This document shows, in pieces, positions 1 to 7,163 of a stretch of DNA of 9,783 bases. Position numbers and translations under genes: made by a program. Under the pieces are notes generated by a model. The model ran no database searches, was not told the DNA's origin, and saw only the letters and a list, made by a program, of their open reading frames with translations. Source of the stretch: Oscillospiraceae bacterium. GTDB lineage: Bacteria; Bacillota; Clostridia; Oscillospirales; Ruminococcaceae. Location: contig JAGZUF010000040.1 in NCBI GenBank assembly GCA_018380115.1, positions 1-9,783 on the forward strand, given 5' to 3'. The first letter of the stretch is position 1. Each line of letters begins with the position of its first letter.

Positions 1-35
1 GGCGGCGCTGGGTGTTTTCGTTCTTTGGTTGACAT
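1..35 (-). CDS. 5' end of an unidentified gene running off the window
   Basis: Directly behind the truncated kdpB stop, the minus strand reads GGAAAGGGG, a plausible ribosome site, followed by two possible ATG starts. The ATG at 35 gives MSTKERKHPAP. The ATG at 42, overlapping the kdpB stop as TAATG, gives MKNVNQRTKTPSAA. Spacing from the purine-rich site favours 35. Neither start shows the hydrophobic N-terminal segment expected within the first residues of KdpC, the usual next gene, although KdpC cannot be excluded from so few codons. Both readings are basic and polar. A promoter-like sequence lies just upstream. Only about 11 codons are visible, so the product is unknown. Confidence 0.3.
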   Translation of the reverse strand, partial: MSTKERKHPAP

Positions 36-41
36 TTTTCA

Positions 42-1361
42 TTACCCCTTTCCATTATACAGATTGTTTTTCTGTCCGGCAAATCGGGTATGGGGGCACA
101 CCTTATCCACCTCTGCATGCAGGTCTGTCGGAATCTTGCCGCCCAGCTCTGTCACATACTGCTCAATGGCCTCGGCCGCGCCCTTGCGCACCTTAATGCC
201 ATTGGGCAGGTCTACACCGCTCATGCGCGTCTGCGCCGTGAACTCAATAAAGCTGGAACCCGGCTGCTCTTCGCTGGTGTCGCCCTCGCGGCGGGCAAGC
301 TCCAGCGTGGATTTGCCCTCCGGCGTCTCGTCATGCAGGCTGGTGAGCGCAGCGCAGCGCACCAGTTCGGCGCGGCTGGCGCCGCCCACGGGCAGGAAAT
401 CTGCCGCAAGGCGGTTGCCGAAGGTGATGGTGCCCGTTTTGTCCAGAATCATGGTGTCCACGTCGCCGCAGGCCTCTACAGCCTTGCCGCTCATGGCGAT
501 GACGTTGAAGCGGGTGACACGGTCCATGCCAGCGATGCCAATGGCAGACAGAAGGCCGCCGATAGTGGTGGGGATAAGGCACACGGCCAGCGCGATCAGC
601 GTGGAAATCTGAAGCTGTACGCCGGAATACAGGCCGATGGGGTACAGCGTGACGATGACGATAAGAAAGATGATGGTCAGCGAGACCAGCAGCGTATTCA
701 GCGCGATCTCGTTCGGCGTCTTTTTACGCGAGGCGCCTTCCACAAGAGCAATCATGCGGTCCAGGAAGCTGTTGCCCGGGTCGGACGTGATGCGGATCTT
801 GAGCCAGTCAGACACCACTGTGGTGCCGCCGGTGACAGAGCAGAAGTCGCCGCCGGATTCACGCACCACCGGGGCGGATTCGCCTGTGATGGCAGATTCA
901 TCCACCGAAGCGATGCCCTCGATAACTTCGCCGTCGCCGGGGATGACCTCGCCTGCCTTCACCATGACGACGTCACCCTTTTTCAGCTCGCTGGAAGATA
1001 CGATGGTTTCAGAGCCGTCCTCAGCCAGAAGGTGCGCTTCCGTGTCCTTCTGGGTTTTTTTCAGGCTGGCGGCCTGTGCCTTGCCGCGGCCCTCGGCCAC
1101 GGATTCGGCAAAGTTTGCAAACAGCACCGTGATGAGCAGAATAACCGCTACCACGATATTATACATACGCAGGTTGTTGCCCACATCCCCGAACAGCCCA
1201 GGGAAGAAAGAGAGCAGCAAGCTGATGAAAAAGCCTACCTCTACCACGAACATGACGGGGTTTTTCATCATGTAGCGCGGGTTCAGCTTGGTAAACGAGC
1301 CGATGACAGCGCCGCGGAGAATCTCCGGTGTGATCAGCGGCTGGCTGCGTTTTTTACTCAT
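42..1361 (-). CDS. kdpB: KdpB, potassium-transporting P-type ATPase catalytic subunit, C-terminally truncated (probable pseudogene)
   Basis: KdpB is the ATP-hydrolysing P-type ATPase subunit of the KdpFABC potassium pump in the cytoplasmic membrane. The 439-aa reading frame shows the N-terminal membrane helices, the actuator motif TGES (residues 159-162), the CLIPTTIGG membrane motif (261-269), the phosphorylation motif DKTGT with Asp307, and the nucleotide-binding KGAAEA stretch (393-398). Family similarity stops at about residue 421 (EVDKV), and 18 unrelated residues precede the stop. Full-length KdpB has about 680 to 700 residues, so the GDGxND hinge motif and the last membrane helices are missing. 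No reading frame resumes KdpB in the remaining 98 bases, so this is not a simple frameshift. The start at 1361 has AAGGAGGA upstream; the kdpA stop lies inside that site, giving a 15-base gap and likely coupled translation. A functional pump is not expected from this copy. Confidence 0.93.
   Translation of the reverse strand: MSKKRSQPLITPEILRGAVIGSFTKLNPRYMMKNPVMFVVEVGFFISLLLSFFPGLFGDVGNNLRMYNIVVAVILLITVLFANFAESVAEGRGKAQAASLKKTQKDTEAHLLAEDGSETIVSSSELKKGDVVMVKAGEVIPGDGEVIEGIASVDESAITGESAPVVRESGGDFCSVTGGTTVVSDWLKIRITSDPGNSFLDRMIALVEGASRKKTPNEIALNTLLVSLTIIFLIVIVTLYPIGLYSGVQLQISTLIALAVCLIPTTIGGLLSAIGIAGMDRVTRFNVIAMSGKAVEACGDVDTMILDKTGTITFGNRLAADFLPVGGASRAELVRCAALTSLHDETPEGKSTLELARREGDTSEEQPGSSFIEFTAQTRMSGVDLPNGIKVRKGAAEAIEQYVTELGGKIPTDLHAEVDKVCPHTRFAGQKNNLYNGKG
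54..82 (-). promoter_or_regulatory. Sigma-A-like promoter in the foreign tail of kdpB
   Basis: On the minus strand TTGCCG (82-77) and a perfect TATAAT (59-54) are separated by 17 bases. The sequence lies entirely on the non-kdpB side of the homology break near position 98 and points at the partial gene at the left edge. The predicted start near 47 would leave a leader of only about 5 to 12 bases, so the ribosome site would be mostly outside the transcript. That weakens the call. Confidence 0.4.
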
Positions 1362-1376
1362 CTCAGATATTCCTCC

Positions 1377-3140
1377 TTAACCCCACAGAGTCAGATGCTC
1401 GGCGATGGGGCCCAGTGCCAGCGCCGGGAAAAACGTAAGCGCGGCAAAGATGTACACGACGCACACCAGAATTATGGCAAAGCCGAAGGTGTCTGTGCGC
1501 AGTGTGCCCACAGATTCGCTGACGTACTTTTTGCGCATCAGTGAGCCGGCGATGGCAAGCTGCAGGATGATGGACAGATAGCGCCCGAAGAACATGGCCA
1601 GCCCCGCGGTGATGTTCCAGAACAGGGTGTTGTCGGCCAGGCCCTCAAAGCCGGAGCCGTTGTTGGCTGCGGACGAAGAATACTCGTACAGCACCTGTGT
1701 CAGGCCGTGGAAGCCCGGGTTTGTAATGCCCTCAAGCCCCGCCTGCGTGGCCACCGCAATGGCAGAGAAGCCAAGGATAAGCAGCGGGTGGATGATGATG
1801 CACAGGGCGGTGAGCTTCATCTCGCGCCCTTCTATTTTTTTGCCCAGATATTCCGGCGTACGGCCTATCATCAGCCCGCAGATAAACACGGCCAGAATCA
1901 CATACATCACCATGTTCATCAAGCCCACGCCCTTGCCGCCGAACACAACGTTCAGCATCATGTGCAAAAGCGGAATCATGCCGCCCAGCGGGGTAAGGGT
2001 GTCGTGCATGTTGTTCACCGTACCAGTGGTGAACGATGTAGTTGTGGTTGTGAACAGGGCAGACTGCGCGATGCCGAACCGTACCTCTTTGCCCTCCATG
2101 CTGCCCATGGACTGGTTCAGCCCAACCTCGGCCAGCGCCGGGTTGCCCTGGCTTTCAGCCCAGAAGCACACGCTCAGGCCAATGAGGAAGATGATACCCA
2201 TGGCCAGGAACACGGTGCGGCCCTCGCGGCCGAACAACTTTTCGGTGATGCCCTTCTTTTCCACGGCCACTGCGGCGCCTTGCCCCTCAATGGCCTGTTT
2301 CTGGGCCTTTTTGCCGTCGTGCACCATCTTGCCGAAGGTGATGACGCACGCGCCCGGCAGAATCATCATGCTCCACAATTCAATCATATCGGAAATAATT
2401 GTGGGGTTTTCAAGCGGCGTGGCCGAGTTTGCGCCCAAGAAGCCGCCGCCGTTGGTGCCAAGGTGCTTGATAATCTCAAGCGCGGCAATGGGGCCCATGG
2501 CAATAACCTGATAGGTGCCCTCCAGCGTTTTCACAATGATGTTGGCATCGAAATTCTGCGGCACGCCCTGCCACACGAGCAGCAGGCCGCCCACAAGCGA
2601 AAACGGCAGCAGGATGCGCGTGGTGATGCGCACAAGGTCTACATAAAAGTTGCCGAGGTTATCCTTCGTTTTGCCGGCAAGCCCGCGGATGAACGCCACG
2701 CAGGCAGCATAGCCGCTGGCGGCGGACACGAACATCATAAAGATGATGACCAGCATCTGAGACAAATAGCTCAGGCCGCTTTCGCCTGAGTAGTGCTGCA
2801 GGTTGGTGTTGGTCATGAAGCTGATGATGGTGTTGAACGAAAGGCTCGGCGGCATATTGCCGATGGCGTTCGGGTTAAAGATCGGCAGGCTCTGAATGCG
2901 AAGAACAAGATAGCCGATCAGAATCATGACGCCGTTGGTGGCAATGAGGGCCAGGGCGTACTGTTTCCAGTTCATGCCCTTGTTCGGGTCCACACCGCCC
3001 ACTTTGTAAATTACGCCGTCCACCCGGTCAAACACGGGGTCGGCGAAGGTGTGCTTCCCGGCGGCAATATGGTACATGTACCGGCCCACCGGAATGACGA
3101 TGATCATGTAAAGGACCAGCGTCAGAATGATTTGAAGCAT
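1377..3140 (-). CDS. kdpA: KdpA, potassium-binding channel-like subunit
   Basis: KdpA forms the selectivity filter and membrane pore of the KdpFABC pump and belongs to the superfamily of potassium transporters with four pore loops. The 587-aa protein is full length and highly hydrophobic. Four pore-loop regions are visible: TNTNLQHY (residues 110-117), GTNGGGFLGANSATP (228-242), TTTTTSFTTGTVNNMHD (364-380) and SSSAANNGSGFEG (488-500). The conserved GRTPEYLGKKI lies at 426-436 and the C-terminal FPALALGP is present. A charged cytoplasmic loop at about 275-308 is somewhat long. The ATG at 3140 is preceded by TTAGGAGGAAA, an excellent ribosome site. It follows kdpF by 41 bases and precedes kdpB by 15 bases. 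The gene looks intact although its partner kdpB is broken. Confidence 0.97.
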   Translation of the reverse strand: MLQIILTLVLYMIIVIPVGRYMYHIAAGKHTFADPVFDRVDGVIYKVGGVDPNKGMNWKQYALALIATNGVMILIGYLVLRIQSLPIFNPNAIGNMPPSLSFNTIISFMTNTNLQHYSGESGLSYLSQMLVIIFMMFVSAASGYAACVAFIRGLAGKTKDNLGNFYVDLVRITTRILLPFSLVGGLLLVWQGVPQNFDANIIVKTLEGTYQVIAMGPIAALEIIKHLGTNGGGFLGANSATPLENPTIISDMIELWSMMILPGACVITFGKMVHDGKKAQKQAIEGQGAAVAVEKKGITEKLFGREGRTVFLAMGIIFLIGLSVCFWAESQGNPALAEVGLNQSMGSMEGKEVRFGIAQSALFTTTTTSFTTGTVNNMHDTLTPLGGMIPLLHMMLNVVFGGKGVGLMNMVMYVILAVFICGLMIGRTPEYLGKKIEGREMKLTALCIIIHPLLILGFSAIAVATQAGLEGITNPGFHGLTQVLYEYSSSAANNGSGFEGLADNTLFWNITAGLAMFFGRYLSIILQLAIAGSLMRKKYVSESVGTLRTDTFGFAIILVCVVYIFAALTFFPALALGPIAEHLTLWG

Positions 3141-3181
3141 GGTGGTTTCCTCCTAAATTTCCTCTTCATAAAACAGGGTGC

Positions 3182-3262
3182 TTAGAATTTCTCGGGGTGC
3201 ACCAGTGCGTACACCAGATAATATCCAAGCAGCAGAACGCCTGCGCCTAACACAAGCAGCAT
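3182..3262 (-). CDS. kdpF: KdpF, small stabilising subunit of the Kdp pump
   Basis: This 26-residue ORF reads as one membrane helix ending in GYYLVYALVHPEKF. The GYLVYALxxPEKF-type ending is the hallmark of KdpF, a single-span peptide that sits at the KdpA/KdpB interface and stabilises the complex. The ATG at 3262 has AAAAGGAGG upstream at good spacing. It lies 15 bases after the 35-aa ORF and 41 bases before kdpA, all on the minus strand, as expected for the promoter-proximal part of a kdpFAB operon. Its usual size is 25 to 30 residues, so it appears complete. Confidence 0.9.
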   Translation of the reverse strand: MLLVLGAGVLLLGYYLVYALVHPEKF

Positions 3263-3277
3263 GGCAAAGTCCTCCTT

Positions 3278-3385
3278 TTAGTTGTTGTTGTCCATCTGGA
3301 ATTTGCACCAGCGCACCAGCAGGTACAGCAGGCCGAAGCTGGCTGCAAGTATCCCCAGCATGAGAAAGTCGTTATCCCAACCCAT
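3278..3385 (-). CDS. Unrecognised 35-aa single-span membrane microprotein, first gene of the kdpFAB unit
   Basis: The ORF starts MGWDNDF, has a hydrophobic stretch from about residue 7 to 24 (LMLGILAASFGLLYLLV), then a basic and polar tail, RWCKFQMDNNN. The acidic N-terminus and basic C-terminus suggest an outside-to-inside orientation with the tail in the cytoplasm. AAAGGAAG lies 10 bases before the ATG. It is followed 15 bases later by kdpF with its own ribosome site, so it is the first cistron after the promoter. It does not have the KdpF ending and I do not recognise the family. By context it is either a second small accessory subunit of the pump or a regulator of KdpD or KdpFAB; this is inference from operon position. 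It is short enough to be missed by automatic gene callers. Confidence 0.7.
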   Translation of the reverse strand: MGWDNDFLMLGILAASFGLLYLLVRWCKFQMDNNN

Positions 3386-3420
3386 ACAAGTTCCGCTTCC
3401 TTTCTTATCAGTTTGCGGAC

Positions 3421-3449
3421 ATTATCCTATCACACAGGCCGTGAACGCG
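3421..3449 (-). promoter_or_regulatory. Likely activator-dependent promoter of the kdpFAB unit
   Basis: GATAAT (3426-3421, minus strand) is a good -10 hexamer, while the position 17 bases upstream has no recognisable -35 element. This fits a promoter that needs an activator. The predicted start near 3414 gives a leader of about 30 bases to the 35-aa ORF. A direct-repeat box is centred about 65 bases upstream of that start. Confidence 0.5.
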
Positions 3450-3470
3450 CCCTTAACATTCTTTGCACAG

Positions 3471-3487
3471 CGTTAAGATTGCATTAA
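3471..3487 (-). promoter_or_regulatory. Probable KdpE-binding direct repeat (box A)
   Basis: The minus strand reads TTAATG-N5-TTAACG, an 11-bp-period direct repeat as bound by dimers of OmpR/PhoB-family regulators. The E. coli KdpE site (TTTATA-N5-TTTACA) has the same 6-5-6 layout and sits at a similar distance from its start site. The box is centred about 65 bp upstream of the predicted kdpFAB start and overlaps the T-rich end of the kdpE terminator. Two related boxes lie in the kdpD control region. Confidence 0.6.
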
Positions 3488-3523
3488 GAAAAGGCAGTCC
3501 GGACATTTGTCCGGGCTGCCTTT
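3483..3523 (-). terminator. Rho-independent terminator after kdpE
   Basis: A 15-bp stem (3490-3504 with 3509-3523, one G-U or A-C position) closes a 4-base loop. On the minus strand it is followed by TTTTCTTAA. It lies 35 bases after the kdpE stop and separates the kdpDE transcript from the kdpFAB transcript. Confidence 0.88.
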
Positions 3524-3558
3524 GAGAAAATTGGAAAAGCACAAGCGCCTGTGCACCG

Positions 3559-4254
3559 TCACTGGCGCAGCATGCGGTACCCCACGCCGATATGCGTCTG
3601 GATATAGCGCGGCTGAGAGGGGGTTTTTTCTATTTTTTTGCGCAGCGTCGCCATAAATACGCGAAGCGAGGGCGTGTCGGAGGGAAGGGCGCTGCCCCAC
3701 ACCTCTTTCAATATATAATTGTGCGTCAGCACCTTGCCGGTGTTTTTTGCCAGAAGGCAAAGCAGCTTGTACTCAATGGGGGTAAGGTGAATCTCCTCAT
3801 CCTTGATATACACGCAGCCCGCCGCGTAATCTATTTTCAAATCGCCGTTCTGATACACGGCCTCTTCCCCGGCCTTCTCGTTCTCTGCATGCACGCGGCG
3901 CAGCGCCACGCGCAGACGCGCCAGCAACTCGTCGATGCTGAACGGCTTAGTGATGTAGTCATCCGCACCGGCGTCCAGTGCATCTACCTTGTCCTGGTCT
4001 TCACTGCGGGCGCTGACCACGATGATGGGCGTGTTCGTCCAGCTGCGCACCTTCTGGATAATCTCCACCCCGTCGATATCGGGCAGGCCAAGGTCCAGAA
4101 TAATAACGTCCGGCCGGTAGGAGACAGCGTCCAGCAGCGCGCCGGAGCCCGTCTTTGCCGTATGGTACTGATAGTTCTGTGTTTCCAGCGTGGTTCGGAT
4201 GAGGTTGCTGATGGCGCTGTCGTCCTCCACCACAAGAATTTTAGCTTTCACCAT
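3559..4254 (-). CDS. kdpE: KdpE, response regulator of the Kdp system (OmpR/PhoB family)
   Basis: KdpE is the DNA-binding partner of KdpD and activates kdp transcription when potassium is limiting. The 231-aa protein has a receiver domain with the acidic pair Asp11-Asp12, the phosphoacceptor Asp54 in IILDLGLPD, Ser81 and Lys103 in ITKPF. A C-terminal winged-helix domain follows, with LTPIEYKLLCLLAKN, the recognition region TLRKKIEK and the final IGVGYRM. The ATG at 4254 overlaps the end of kdpD by 14 bases and has AGAGGTGA upstream, so the pair is translationally coupled. A strong terminator follows. Likely targets are the three direct-repeat boxes in this window, by inference from family binding mode. 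Confidence 0.95.
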   Translation of the reverse strand: MVKAKILVVEDDSAISNLIRTTLETQNYQYHTAKTGSGALLDAVSYRPDVIILDLGLPDIDGVEIIQKVRSWTNTPIIVVSARSEDQDKVDALDAGADDYITKPFSIDELLARLRVALRRVHAENEKAGEEAVYQNGDLKIDYAAGCVYIKDEEIHLTPIEYKLLCLLAKNTGKVLTHNYILKEVWGSALPSDTPSLRVFMATLRKKIEKTPSQPRYIQTHIGVGYRMLRQ

Positions 4255-6949
4255 GATTGGTCACCTCTGCAATAGGCAATGTGAAACGGAAAACGGTGCC
4301 GTGCGGGGCATTGTCGGCCACCGATATGGTGCCGCCATGTGCCGTCACAATAGACTGGCACAGGTTCAGCCCCAGGCCCAGGCCGCGGCGCGTATCGGCC
4401 TTGCCCTGGCTGGCTGTGTAGAACATGTCGAACAGATGGGGCTTTGCTTCATCTGAAATGCCGGGGCCGTCGTCTGCAATGGAAACCTCTGCCATGTCGT
4501 CCTTCCGGGCGGCACTCAGCACGATGTGCGAGCCCTCCGGCGTATATTTGATGGCGTTGTTCACAATGTTGATAATCACCTGCACCACCAGACGCACATC
4601 CATGCGCGCCATCAGAAGGTCGTCGTCCAAATGCGTGGAGATATGGTGGTTTGCGGCCTGCCTGTCCAGATGGCTCAGGGCCTCCTCAAACACCTCTTCC
4701 AGAAGTTCAGGCTCCATGCGAATATGCATGGTGCCGTTTTCGATGCGTGTGACGGACAAAAGGTTCTCTGTCAGGTTCACAAGCCACATCGAGTCATCGT
4801 AAATAGCGGTGTACAGCTCCTGCTTTTTTTCCTCCGGAAGCTGGATGCTTTTTTCCATCAGCACGCCGGCATTTCCGCTGATGCTGGTGAGAGGCGTGCG
4901 CAAATCGTGCGAAATGGCGCGCAGCAGGTTGGCGCGCAGGCGCTCGCGCTGCGTCTCCATCTCAATGGCCTGTTTTTCCGCGCGCAGGCGGCGGCGCTCT
5001 AAAATCAGGCCGCACTCGTTCAAAATGGCCACCATAAGGTTTTTCTCAAACGCCTCAGGCAGAGGATGGTCGTGGATGGGCACGCCCACCACCGCCATCA
5101 CGCCCTGGGTGCCGCGCACGGCAAGATACAGCGCCTTTGCGTGCGGCAGGGTGTCTGTGGTGGCGCCTGCGTGCTTGTTGTTGCGCATTACCCACTGCGC
5201 CACCCCCTGTTCTTCGCGCGTGATATACTGCGCTACCAGCTCCCGGCTGTCCTGAGGGGCGGCATGAAACGAGAGGTCTTTCCCCTCTTCGGCCAGCGCA
5301 TACAGAATGGGCCTGTCCAGCAGGCGGCTGAGCTGCCGGCCCGCTATTTGCAGTATCTCGGCCTCGTCCTTGCCCTGCTGCAGCTTCTGGCTGCTGCCCA
5401 AAAGCAGCTCTGTATAATATGCCTTCTGCGAGGCCTGCCGCGCCTGCGTTTTTACGCGCGAGGCAAGCGAGCTTGCAATGACGCTGGCTATAAGCATGAT
5501 GAGAAAGGTGACAGGGTAGCTTGGGTCTGTGGCTTCAAATGTGAAATAGGGCGAAGTAAAAAAGTAGTTGAAGGTGGCCACGCTGAGCAGCGAACTCACC
5601 GCGCCGTATAAATGGCCGTGTGTCCACACTGCGGTGATGAGCACGCCTAGAATATAGATCATAATGATGTTGGATTCACTGAACCCCGCATAGCGGAATG
5701 CAAAACCCAACACCGTGGCCATCGCAAGCAGGAACAGTGTTTTTGCCGAATCCTTCCAGCTGAACGAGAGATCCTCCTTCTGCAAAATGCGCCGGTGGCG
5801 CTTTTTGTAAAGAGGCTGCTGGTCTGGAATGATATAGACATCCAGATTACCGGTAAGGCTGATCAGCCTGTCTGCCAGGTTGCCGCTTCCATTTACAAGG
5901 CGGTGAAAAACACCCCGCTTATGGTTCACACGGCCCATCACGATTTTCGTGACGCCGCTGACGCGCGCATATTCCGCTATCTGCACAGCCGGGTCGGTTC
6001 CATACACAGTGGCAATCTGCGCGCCCATCTGCTCGGCAAGGCGCAGGTTTTCACGCAGGCGGCGCAGGTTGTCGCCGCTGAGCTCCTTTGTATCCGGTGT
6101 TTGTACAAACAAAGCGGTGAAGCCGCTGTGAAACGCCTCTGCCATGCGCGCAGCCGTGCGGATGACCTTTGCATTGGAGGGCGAAGACGACAGGCATACC
6201 AGCACATGCTCACCTGCACGGGCCGCGTGCTCGCTGCCTGCGCGCTGCGCCGTGCGGCTTAGCCTGTCGGCGCAGCGCCGCAGAGCTATTTCGCGCAGGG
6301 CCGCCAGGTTTTCGCGCGTGAAAAAGTTGTCCATAGCGCGCTCGGCCTGGCCTTCGCGGTATACTTTGCCCGATTTCAGGCGCTCCACCAGGTCGTCCGG
6401 CTCAATGTCCACCAGTTCCACCTGGTCGGCAGAATCGAACACCTGGTCAGGCACGCGCTCGCTGACGGCCACCCCCGTGATGGATGAGACGAGGTCGTTC
6501 AGCGATTCCAAATGCTGCACATTTACCGTGGTATATACGTCGATGCCTGCGCGCAGCAGTTCTTCCACATCCTGATACCGCTTGGTATGACGGCTTCCGG
6601 GGGCATTCGTATGGGCCAGCTCATCCACCAGAATAAGCCGCGGCCTGCGCGCCAGCGCACCGTCCAAATCAAACTCACGCAGGTTCAGGCCCTTATATTC
6701 CAGCTCCCGGCAGGGCAGCTGTTCCAGCCCGTCCAGAAGGGCCAGCGTTTCCGGGCGCTGGTGACGCTCCACATAGCCCGCCACTACGTCCACACCATAC
6801 TTCTGGGCGCGGTGGGCTGCAGTGAGCATGGCATAAGTTTTGCCCACACCGGCTGAATAGCCGAAGAGTATTTTCAGTCTGCCCTTTTTGGGGCCGTCCT
6901 GCGCAGCTATTTCCTTCAAAAATCGCTTGGGGTCTCTGTTTTCTTCCAT
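4241..6949 (-). CDS. kdpD: KdpD, potassium/turgor sensor histidine kinase
   Basis: KdpD is a membrane sensor kinase that phosphorylates KdpE. The 902-aa protein is full length. Its KdpD N-domain has Walker A GYSAGVGKT (residues 30-38) and Walker-B-like LILVDELAHTN (105-115). A universal-stress-protein domain spans about 248-375, with a DUF4118-type bundle of four membrane helices at about 403-497. A GAF-like linker follows, then a HisKA domain with His681 in ISHDLRTP, and an ATPase domain with NNAIKYTP, DDGPGIS and RRGLGLGL. The stress-protein domain contains SSS-X20-FTALF (254-281), close to the SxS-X20-FTAxY motif described for cyclic di-AMP binding in Staphylococcus aureus KdpD. The ATG at 6949 is chosen over the upstream in-frame start at 7000 because GAGGAG lies five bases before it and the family begins with a short polar segment before Walker A. 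Confidence 0.97.
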   Translation of the reverse strand: MEENRDPKRFLKEIAAQDGPKKGRLKILFGYSAGVGKTYAMLTAAHRAQKYGVDVVAGYVERHQRPETLALLDGLEQLPCRELEYKGLNLREFDLDGALARRPRLILVDELAHTNAPGSRHTKRYQDVEELLRAGIDVYTTVNVQHLESLNDLVSSITGVAVSERVPDQVFDSADQVELVDIEPDDLVERLKSGKVYREGQAERAMDNFFTRENLAALREIALRRCADRLSRTAQRAGSEHAARAGEHVLVCLSSSPSNAKVIRTAARMAEAFHSGFTALFVQTPDTKELSGDNLRRLRENLRLAEQMGAQIATVYGTDPAVQIAEYARVSGVTKIVMGRVNHKRGVFHRLVNGSGNLADRLISLTGNLDVYIIPDQQPLYKKRHRRILQKEDLSFSWKDSAKTLFLLAMATVLGFAFRYAGFSESNIIMIYILGVLITAVWTHGHLYGAVSSLLSVATFNYFFTSPYFTFEATDPSYPVTFLIMLIASVIASSLASRVKTQARQASQKAYYTELLLGSSQKLQQGKDEAEILQIAGRQLSRLLDRPILYALAEEGKDLSFHAAPQDSRELVAQYITREEQGVAQWVMRNNKHAGATTDTLPHAKALYLAVRGTQGVMAVVGVPIHDHPLPEAFEKNLMVAILNECGLILERRRLRAEKQAIEMETQRERLRANLLRAISHDLRTPLTSISGNAGVLMEKSIQLPEEKKQELYTAIYDDSMWLVNLTENLLSVTRIENGTMHIRMEPELLEEVFEEALSHLDRQAANHHISTHLDDDLLMARMDVRLVVQVIINIVNNAIKYTPEGSHIVLSAARKDDMAEVSIADDGPGISDEAKPHLFDMFYTASQGKADTRRGLGLGLNLCQSIVTAHGGTISVADNAPHGTVFRFTLPIAEVTNHGES

Positions 6950-7021
6950 GATGGCTCCTCTTGGCCTGTTTGCGGCAGATGCAGCAGTGCAGCCATGCAC
7001 AGGGCACCTGCCTTCTGCACA

Positions 7022-7050
7022 ATCATACCGCGAAACAATTTATAAAAAAA
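7022..7050 (-). promoter_or_regulatory. Likely promoter of kdpDE
   Basis: TATGAT (7027-7022, minus strand) is a reasonable -10 element. The -35 position holds only a T run, and the region 7038-7057 is almost pure A/T. The predicted start near 7015 gives a leader of about 65 bases. TATAAA at 7044-7039 is an alternative -10. The weak -35 element suits activation from the box upstream. Confidence 0.4.
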
Positions 7051-7068
7051 TAAAATTTAGCTGCCGCG

Positions 7069-7085
7069 CATTAAGATTTCGTTAA
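7069..7085 (-). promoter_or_regulatory. Probable KdpE-binding direct repeat (box B), kdpDE promoter
   Basis: The minus strand reads TTAACG-N5-TTAATG, the same two half-sites as box A in swapped order. It is centred about 62 bp upstream of the predicted kdpD start. Its presence suggests autoregulation of kdpDE. Confidence 0.55.
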
Positions 7086-7108
7086 GACTTTTTCCTGCAA
7101 ATAAAAGT

Positions 7109-7125
7109 TTAACAGCTTTTTAACA
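7109..7125 (+). promoter_or_regulatory. Direct-repeat box C, upstream of the 88-aa gene
   Basis: The plus strand reads TTAACA-N5-TTAACA, a perfect 11-bp-period repeat. It is centred about 62 bp before the predicted start of the rightward promoter and points toward it. It resembles boxes A and B but also equals the PhoP/PhoB-type box known from Bacillus, so a phosphate regulator is an alternative binder. Confidence 0.55.
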
Positions 7126-7163
7126 GCACCGGCCGCTTCCTTACACCATTTTAGGCCCACGCC

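Noticed and set aside
42..101. Simple frameshift as the cause of the short kdpB
   Set aside because: None of the three minus-strand frames between 98 and 1 resumes KdpB sequence, so a junction with other DNA fits better.
90..1544. Long plus-strand reading frame of 484 codons opposite kdpB
   Set aside because: It is antisense to kdpB and the end of kdpA, has a composition rich in His, Arg and Ala typical of a GC-rich shadow, and shows no family motif.
1594..2789. Two long plus-strand frames opposite kdpA
   Set aside because: Both are shadows of the clearly recognisable kdpA gene, without ribosome sites or motifs.
3386..3420. Cyclic di-AMP (ydaO-type) riboswitch in front of the kdp genes
   Set aside because: The predicted leaders of kdpFAB (about 30 bases) and kdpDE (about 65 bases) are too short for that riboswitch.
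3453..3458. Single TTAACA near the kdpFAB promoter as an additional box
   Set aside because: It has no partner half-site at 11-bp spacing.
6950..7000. Seventeen-residue N-terminal extension of KdpD from an upstream in-frame start
   Set aside because: The ATG at 6949 has a strong ribosome site at ideal spacing; the upstream start has none and the extension resembles no KdpD N-terminus.
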